DNA of 64,000 nt from Larix kaempferi. Lineage: Eukaryota; Streptophyta; Pinopsida; Pinales; Pinaceae. Below the pieces are notes generated by a model, which was not told where the DNA came from, ran no database searches, and saw only the letters and a program-made list of their open reading frames with translations. Positions 58,741 to 64,000 of the stretch are shown one piece after another. How positions within the stretch are numbered: position 1 is the first letter of the stretch; each line of letters begins with the position of its first letter. The stretch is from the NCBI GenBank assembly GCA_027924585.1, contig BSBM01000036.1, positions 4,581,001 through 4,645,000 on the forward strand. Direction: 5' to 3'. The translations under genes were made by a program, and so were the position numbers.

Positions 58741-60330
58741 CTAGCAGTATCTAGCATTCTGTTGTATAATTTTTCTTTTTTCTCTCTTTGTTAAATGTGT
58801 TGGAATCTTTCCTGCAACCAAATAGTTAGCAACATCTGCGTACCATGGGGAATGAGCTGAGACTGCGAACAAATGTTCATCAGGAAAAGAATCTTCGACT
58901 GGTGCATCATCAACATTATTAGTAAGTCGAGAAAGAAAATCAACAACTACATTTTCTTTTCCTGGTCTGTCTATAATAGTAATGTCAAATTCTTGTAACA
59001 GTAATAGCCATCTAGTTACTCTAGCATTAGTGATAGGTTTGTTCATTAAGTACTTAATGGCTGAGTGATCAGTGTGCACAAAAGTGGAATACCCAGTAAT
59101 GTAGTGACGAAACTTATTGATGGCATAAACAATGGAAAGGAATTCTTTTTAGTGAAAGTGTAGTTTAGTTCAACAGGGGCCAGATTCTTACTGATGTAAT
59201 AAATTGCATATGGAGCATGAACTTCCTGCTTTCCTAATATTGCTCCAATGGAAGTATTTGAAGCATCATACGAAATATGAAAAGGTAGAGCCCAGTTTGG
59301 TCCTCGTAGAATAGGCGTTGTGGACAACCTTTTTTTGAGCTCTACAAACATTGCTTGACATGCATCTGTCCAAACAAACTGTACATCCTTCATCAATAAA
59401 TTAAATAAAGGAGAAGCCAGCTTGGAAAAATTTTCTATAAATCTTTTGTAATAACCAGCATGCCCAAGGAAACTACGTACCTCTTTCTGTGTTCCAGGAG
59501 TGGGAGTATTTGCAATTACCTTAATTTTCGCTGGATCTACCTGGATACCTGTAGAAGAGATAAAGTGTCCCAGAACTACATCCCCGTCCATCATCATGTG
59601 GAACTTTTTAGTGCTCAGAGACAGGTGGGTTTGTTCACAGCGTTCTAAAAATATTTCCAGATTCTTCAATGCTTCATCAAAACTACTGCCGTACGGAGTG
59701 AAATCGTCCATAAAGATTTCCATGCAATCGTTAAACATCTCAGAAAAGACCCCAATCACAGCTCTTTGAAATGTGGCCAGTGCATTACATAACCCAAAAG
59801 GAAGCACCCTGTATGCAAAGGTTCCCCAAGGACAGGTGAGGGTGGTTTTGTCTTGATCTTCAGGGGCTATCTGGATTTGATTGTAACCACTAAATCCATC
59901 TAGAAAGGAAAAGAATTTCTTCCAAGACAAGGTGTCTAAAACCTGATCAATAAAAGGTAAAGGAAAATGGTCTTTCTGCGTTGCTTTATTTAATTCTTTG
60001 TAATCTACATAGACTCTTGATTTTCCATTCTTTTTAGGTATGATCACGACTGGGGAAAGCCACTCGCTGTCTGAAATTGGGTAGATAAATCCTGCCTCCA
60101 AGATTTTTTGGATTTCTTCCTTCACGATATCCCTTAAATTTGGGTTCATTCGACGTTGAGGTTGGCACACTGGCCGAGAGTCGCTTTTCATATAAATATG
60201 GTGGGTACACAGATTGGAGGGGATACCCCTCATATCTATGTATTCCCACGCGAAGGATCCCTTGTGTTTTTTCAGCAAAGTGATCAGGCATTCCAGCTCA
60301 TCAGGCGCAAGATTCAGATTAATGTTCCAT
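58741..60330 (-). pseudogene. gypsy reverse transcriptase and RNase H (frameshifted)
   Basis: RT lies within the long frame 59046-61166: SEWLSPVVIIPKKNGKSRVY, LPFIDQVLDTL, FGLCNALATFQRAV and the catalytic FMDDFTPYG near 59704-59715 (about residue 485 of that frame). RNase H starts at FHISYDASNTSIGAIL. A frameshift near 59130-59150 (after LNYTFT) moves the rest to 58741-59079 (HTDHSAIKYLMNKP, RVTRWLLLLQEFDITI, DRPGKENVV). A stop at 58741 precedes the integrase linker. Confidence 0.9.
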
Positions 60331-60399
60331 GTTTTTCCCGGCTTGATTTCCACTGGAATGATTTTCGAGTTTTTAAGTACTGGAATTATGTTGGCATCA

Positions 60400-61166
60400 T
60401 TGTCTAGAGTCTCTTCCGTTAGATTTCCTTGTTCTTTTTCACCTAAGGTACTGTTCATAATTTGGAAGGCATGTTTAGTGAAAGATGTGGGCTCACTGAT
60501 GAAACTGTTAATGGTGTCATCCTCAGTTTCATCCTTAAAGGTTAAGGCTCTCCCTATCGTTAATAATGGTTGAACGCCTTCTTCTTCCTCCAGATCCATC
60601 CAAAGTGGAGTTTCAGCTTCTAAGCTTGGTCGGGCTGGAGGGTATAAAGTCAGGATTTTAATGTCAGTCCAGTCTGAGATAGTCATGGAACCCGACCGAC
60701 AGCTGATGCAAGCATATGCCGTGGCTAACCAAGGTCTTCCTAGGATCATCGAGTGTCCCTCCAGCTGTGACTTCGGTTGCAAAAACAAGAAGTCCATAGG
60801 GTATTCCCACGAATCGACAGAGACTACGAGGTTGTCCAGGATTCCTTCGGGTTTGATTGTAGATCTGTTATCGAGTTCTAATATGGTAGGGGTTGGCCGA
60901 AGATTAGTGAGTTCGAGTTTCTTCACAGCTTCGATGGTCGTAAAATTGATAGCTGCGCCTAAATATACCAAAACGTTAGGTATCTGAGTGTGTCTAATGT
61001 GCACTGTAACAATAGGATTTCTAGGGTCATCATACTTAGCCAAATGAGTCTTTCCCATTATTAATTCGGAGAGTTTTCCCGTTACATGGACAGTGTGAGG
61101 ATCCCTAGTTTTTCTTCCTGGTTTTTTTACACACAGATCTCTAATGGTCTTGGCATAGATGGGCAT
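60400..61166 (-). pseudogene. gypsy protease region (catalytic Asp lost)
   Basis: First part of the frame 59046-61166. The conserved pre-protease segment PIYAKTIRDLCVKK opens it. The active site reads LVYLGAAINF at about residues 66-75, where plant gypsy proteases have DLGA, so the catalytic Asp is Tyr. The flap/second motif MILGRPWLATA is present. An acidic linker (WMDLEEEEGVQ) leads to RT. Confidence 0.85.
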
Positions 61167-61600
61167 GTCATGAAGGGTTTGTAATAGTGGAATTTTAACA
61201 TACAGATTTTCAGTTCTCCTAAGAGGTTAAAATGAGGTTGTTCCACTGCTTTTTTCAAAGCCAAGCGTTTAGGGTATGGTGGTTCTCTTGTCAGTAGTGT
61301 AGGCTGTGTTTCAATGTATGTTTCTTCCTATGTTTCAGCTGGTGTTTCAGTAGGATTTTCAACATCCTCAATGATGGGGATTGCTGTATTAACTGAATTC
61401 TCGAATTGTTGATTCATTCTTGCTTCAGTCACAGAGGATGGAATATCCTCAATGACGATAGGTTCCATTACCCTCCCTGATTGTAGGTGTATGTAATTGC
61501 AGGGAATTGGGGAAATGGAGTAAGCAGGCCATTTGGCAGTCTCAAATTGATGTACTGCTTTATTATTCGGGTTGGGGTTAGGATGAGCAGGCAGTTGTGG
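61167..61600 (-). pseudogene. gypsy gag-pol linker (decayed)
   Basis: Reads on from gag in the same phase after a stop (CGA to TGA) at about 61598: VMEPIVIEDIPSSVTEARMN, TAIPIIEDVENPTETPAE, then a stop and PKRLALKKAVEQPHFNLLGE. A frame slip just before 61166 joins it to the protease. This suggests gag and pol were once one continuous frame, as in Athila-type elements. Confidence 0.65.
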
Positions 61601-63420
61601 TCATAGCGGTACGTTCATTGGTGCGACATTGTTTTGGAGTTGTAGCTGTGGCTGCTGAGACTGTTGGTGAGGATAATGTCGAGGAGGATACTGTTGATGA
61701 GGAGTTTGGTTGTGAGGGAACTGATCAGGGTAGGAATTTTTCCAACTAGGAGACCAAGGAGCTTGCTGGTTTGATTGTTGTGCCCATGGCGTCCAATGAT
61801 TAAAATTTTGCATTGAAGTTTGAGGTGGATGCCATTGGTTATTGGAATAGGAATAATGTGAAGGGAATTGTGTATTCATATTATTCCCAAACGGTGATGG
61901 ATATGGGTTCATACCTTGATTCTGAGGCTGCCAAGGTTTCTTCTGAGTGATGAAATAAGCTTGTTCCACATTTGAAGTAGATGCCTGCAGGAATTCTTTG
62001 ACTTTGGGTAATGAAGGAAACTCTTTGATATCATGATCCAATTCACATATCCGACATACCTCCACCTTGCCAAGCGGACATTCCTTCAGTGGGTGCTTCT
62101 TCCTGCATTTGGCACAAAATGCACCAAGTGCCAGATCTTCTACCACTTGCCTCTGTTTGTCTCTAAAGACATCCAAATCCGAGGAGATGGAGCTCATCAT
62201 ATTTGTTTTAAAATTCTCCAGAAGGTTGACTATTTCTTCCCGAGTGGCCCCTCCACTGGCTGACTTCTGTGTCCTAGTGAAGACATCTCGATCTCGTTCT
62301 TTGTCTCATTTGTTGCTTCTAGAGGATCCCCTTGAATATCTTCGACATAAGTCGACAATCTTCTCAAAGGGTTCTTTTGAGATATCCCCATTTCCCAACA
62401 AATTCAGCATGTCTAGGCAATATTCTTTGATCCCACACAGTAAGATAATCTTGAGTACATATTTCCCAATATCGGCATGACCAGACCTCTGTAAATTATA
62501 TAACAATCTCTCAACAAAATATTCCAAGCTCTCCTCTTCCTTATAGACCATTTTAAACAACTCTTCCTTCCTATCTCTGGTTCTACAATACTCTTGATAT
62601 TTGGAAAGAAAGGTTTGTTTCATTTTATCCCAAGTAGTAATGGTCTCACGACCCAAACTCATGAACCAACGCAGGGCATTTCCCTTGAGAGTGGCAGGAA
62701 ATAACTTCAATTTCTGCACATTGGAGGTATAGTCGTAGCCGCGACAGAGGATATCAAATTCGAAGAGAAATTCATCTGGATCTTCATAGGACTTACCACG
62801 AAAGTTCGGGAGAATTGAGGGTGAAATATTCTTCATGGGGGCCGCCCTTGGTGTTTGGAGGATAAGGAATTACGCGTGACAATAGTGTCACCATGCTGAT
62901 TATCTTCCACCTCCTCTTCATGGTTATTGTGGCATTCATTGCGGTCTCCATGTTCTTCATTATCCATGTCTCTCTGGTCCTCTTGTTCGTTCTTCCTTCT
63001 TTCCTCCTCTTCTCTTTCTTCTTATTCTCTTCTCCTTTCTTCCTCTCGCCTTCTTTCGTCCTCCAGTTCCCGACGATAGTCTAACCACTCCTCCTTAGTA
63101 ACTCTGTTCTTGTTGATCTTATAAATCTCCTCTCGATCCACTGCACCCACAACACTTCCTTTATATTCAAGAGGTTTCTTATCTGGAATGGGATTTGAAG
63201 GTCCCTTCTCGTTCTCCACAGCTGATGATGATGTTTCAAGCTTGTGGGGAACATAGCCTCCTCCTAAATATGCTCGCGGTAGTCTGGTAGAGGAATCAAC
63301 TCTTGCAATTATTTCGTCAATGTATGTCTGTCTTCCCAAACCTTGGTTACCGCCACGACCTCTTCCACTTGCAATGTTAGTATTTTGGGGGGGTTCCTGA
63401 GTTTTTATTCTTGTATTCAT
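61601..63420 (-). pseudogene. gypsy gag (decayed)
   Basis: ATG at 63420 (MNTRIKTQEPPQNTN) opens an N-terminal Arg/Glu-rich part to a stop near 63022. A base loss in a C run near 62835 shifts into 62306-62836, which carries the retrotransposon gag core (YEDPDEFLFEFDILCRGYDY, LKGNALRWFMSLG, YFVERLLYNLQRSG). After a stop, 61601-62200 has two Cys clusters: CAKCRKKHPLKEC is complete, while CRICELDHDIKEF has Phe for the last Cys. The C-terminus is rich in Gln, Pro and His (PHQQYPPRHYPHQQ). It would form the particle shell and bind RNA. Confidence 0.88.
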
Positions 63421-63490
63421 GCATGCTTCAAATAATCAAAGCTAAATGAAAACAATTAATCAACTACCATCTATTTCTATCAATTACCAT

Positions 63491-63507
63491 CCCCGGTAAC
63501 GACGCCA
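63491..63507 (-). other. gypsy primer binding site, tRNA-Asp type
   Basis: Minus strand reads TGGCGTCGTTACCGGGG, three bases from the LTR. Plant tRNA-Asp would pair with TGGCGCCGTTGCCGGGG; the two differences are C-to-T and G-to-A changes expected from CpG decay. This primer is typical of Athila/Tat elements. Confidence 0.8.
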
Positions 63508-63510
63508 AAA

Positions 63511-64000
63511 TGTTGGTCACCCTATATGCTAATCAATTACAACTGACACACAAGATGCTCAATATAAATTGTCAACCCAGGGAAGTCTTTTTATTTCAAA
63601 AGTAATTAGCAAAATCTATGCATAAACACTCAAGTAGCTTATTGAATGAATGAAGATCAATTATCCTACCTATCTGCTTAGTCAAACTCATCTCATAGCT
63701 AAAACTAATCTAATTTTATTCATCTAAGAATTCAAAATACATTTACCTTCCTACAATCATCACTCCAACAATCACTGATCTAAGAAGAATTAAGCTAGAC
63801 TTACTTTTGAAAGAAGTTAAATCCTAAAGATATTAGATTACAATGAATTAACCATGACATGTCTAAATTATCTAATCTGCAAATTATAGATGGCAATAAG
63901 AAATCAAAACCAATTGCACTCATAATCTGACTAATTCACTAAATTCCAAGAAAGATGAATAACATAAATAAACTAGAGTTGAGATTGACTGTAACAACTA
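63511..64000 (-). repeat. gypsy 5' LTR (truncated by window end)
   Basis: First 490 plus-strand bases of the right LTR (TGTTGGTCACCC), closely matching 51359-51850. The outer two thirds are beyond the window, so the TSD cannot be checked. Confidence 0.92.

Larger units (their letters stand above)
51359..64000 (-). mobile_element. Ty3/gypsy element, Athila/Tat type (5' LTR cut by window)
   Basis: LTRs at 51359-52816 and from 63511 past the window edge. Minus orientation: primer site, gag, protease, RT, RNase H, integrase, then a long third ORF before the 3' LTR. The order RT before integrase gives Ty3/gypsy. The tRNA-Asp primer site, the pre-protease motif around PIYAKTIRDLC and the extra ORF downstream of integrase place it near Athila/Tat. 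It has several stops and at least four frameshifts, so it is dead. Confidence 0.92.

Overview
This window is plant nuclear DNA made almost entirely of transposable elements. I found no intact host gene, no rRNA or tRNA gene and no CRISPR array. The copia and gypsy retroelements use plant-type tRNA primer sites (initiator Met, Asp). A captured immune-receptor fragment is of the plant RPW8-NB-ARC (RNL) type with introns, and the repeats are deeply nested and decayed. This suits a large-genome seed plant, possibly a gymnosperm, but the species cannot be read from the sequence.

Layout. (1) Positions 1-49,749 hold a tandem array of one Ty1/copia family, all on the minus strand: A (cut by the window edge), LTR1, B, LTR2, C, LTR3, D, LTR4, E (truncated at 49,749). 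Neighbours share one LTR, giving an internal-LTR-internal-LTR ladder. All copies are dead. Shared disabling mutations give the tree (A,(B,C)),(D,E), matching the physical order, so the array seems to have grown by duplication in place.

(2) Copy B is split in its integrase region by a three-storey nest, each storey marked by its own target-site duplication. A 2.48-kb LTR element with 216-bp LTRs (7,142-34,319; TSD AATTC) carries one unfamiliar reading frame of about 552 codons. That frame is split by an 8.9-kb non-coding LTR element with 1,238-bp LTRs (7,619-32,311; TSD TTTGA). The 3' LTR of the latter is split by a 15.8-kb hAT-type DNA transposon (7,888-23,683; TIR CAGGGATGATTTTAAG; 8-bp TSD CAAACAAC).

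(3) The hAT element has no transposase that I can see. It carries broken genomic fragments of three host genes (an RNL immune receptor, a tyrosine-aminotransferase-like enzyme, and a Cys/His-rich vWA-domain protein), a LINE scrap, a 3.5-kb minisatellite with higher-order structure, and TTCGCC/GGCGAA motifs clustered at both ends.

(4) Positions 49,750-51,358 are unassigned. Positions 51,359-64,000 hold a minus-strand Ty3/gypsy element of Athila/Tat type: 3' LTR, a long third ORF of about 1,045 codons downstream of integrase, a 42-bp tandem array, pol, gag, a tRNA-Asp primer site and the start of the 5' LTR. It carries several frameshifts and stops.

The most notable points are the shared-LTR tandem array with a readable mutational history, the four-level nest with exact TSDs, the giant gene-fragment-carrying hAT element, and the unfamiliar ORF of the small LTR element.
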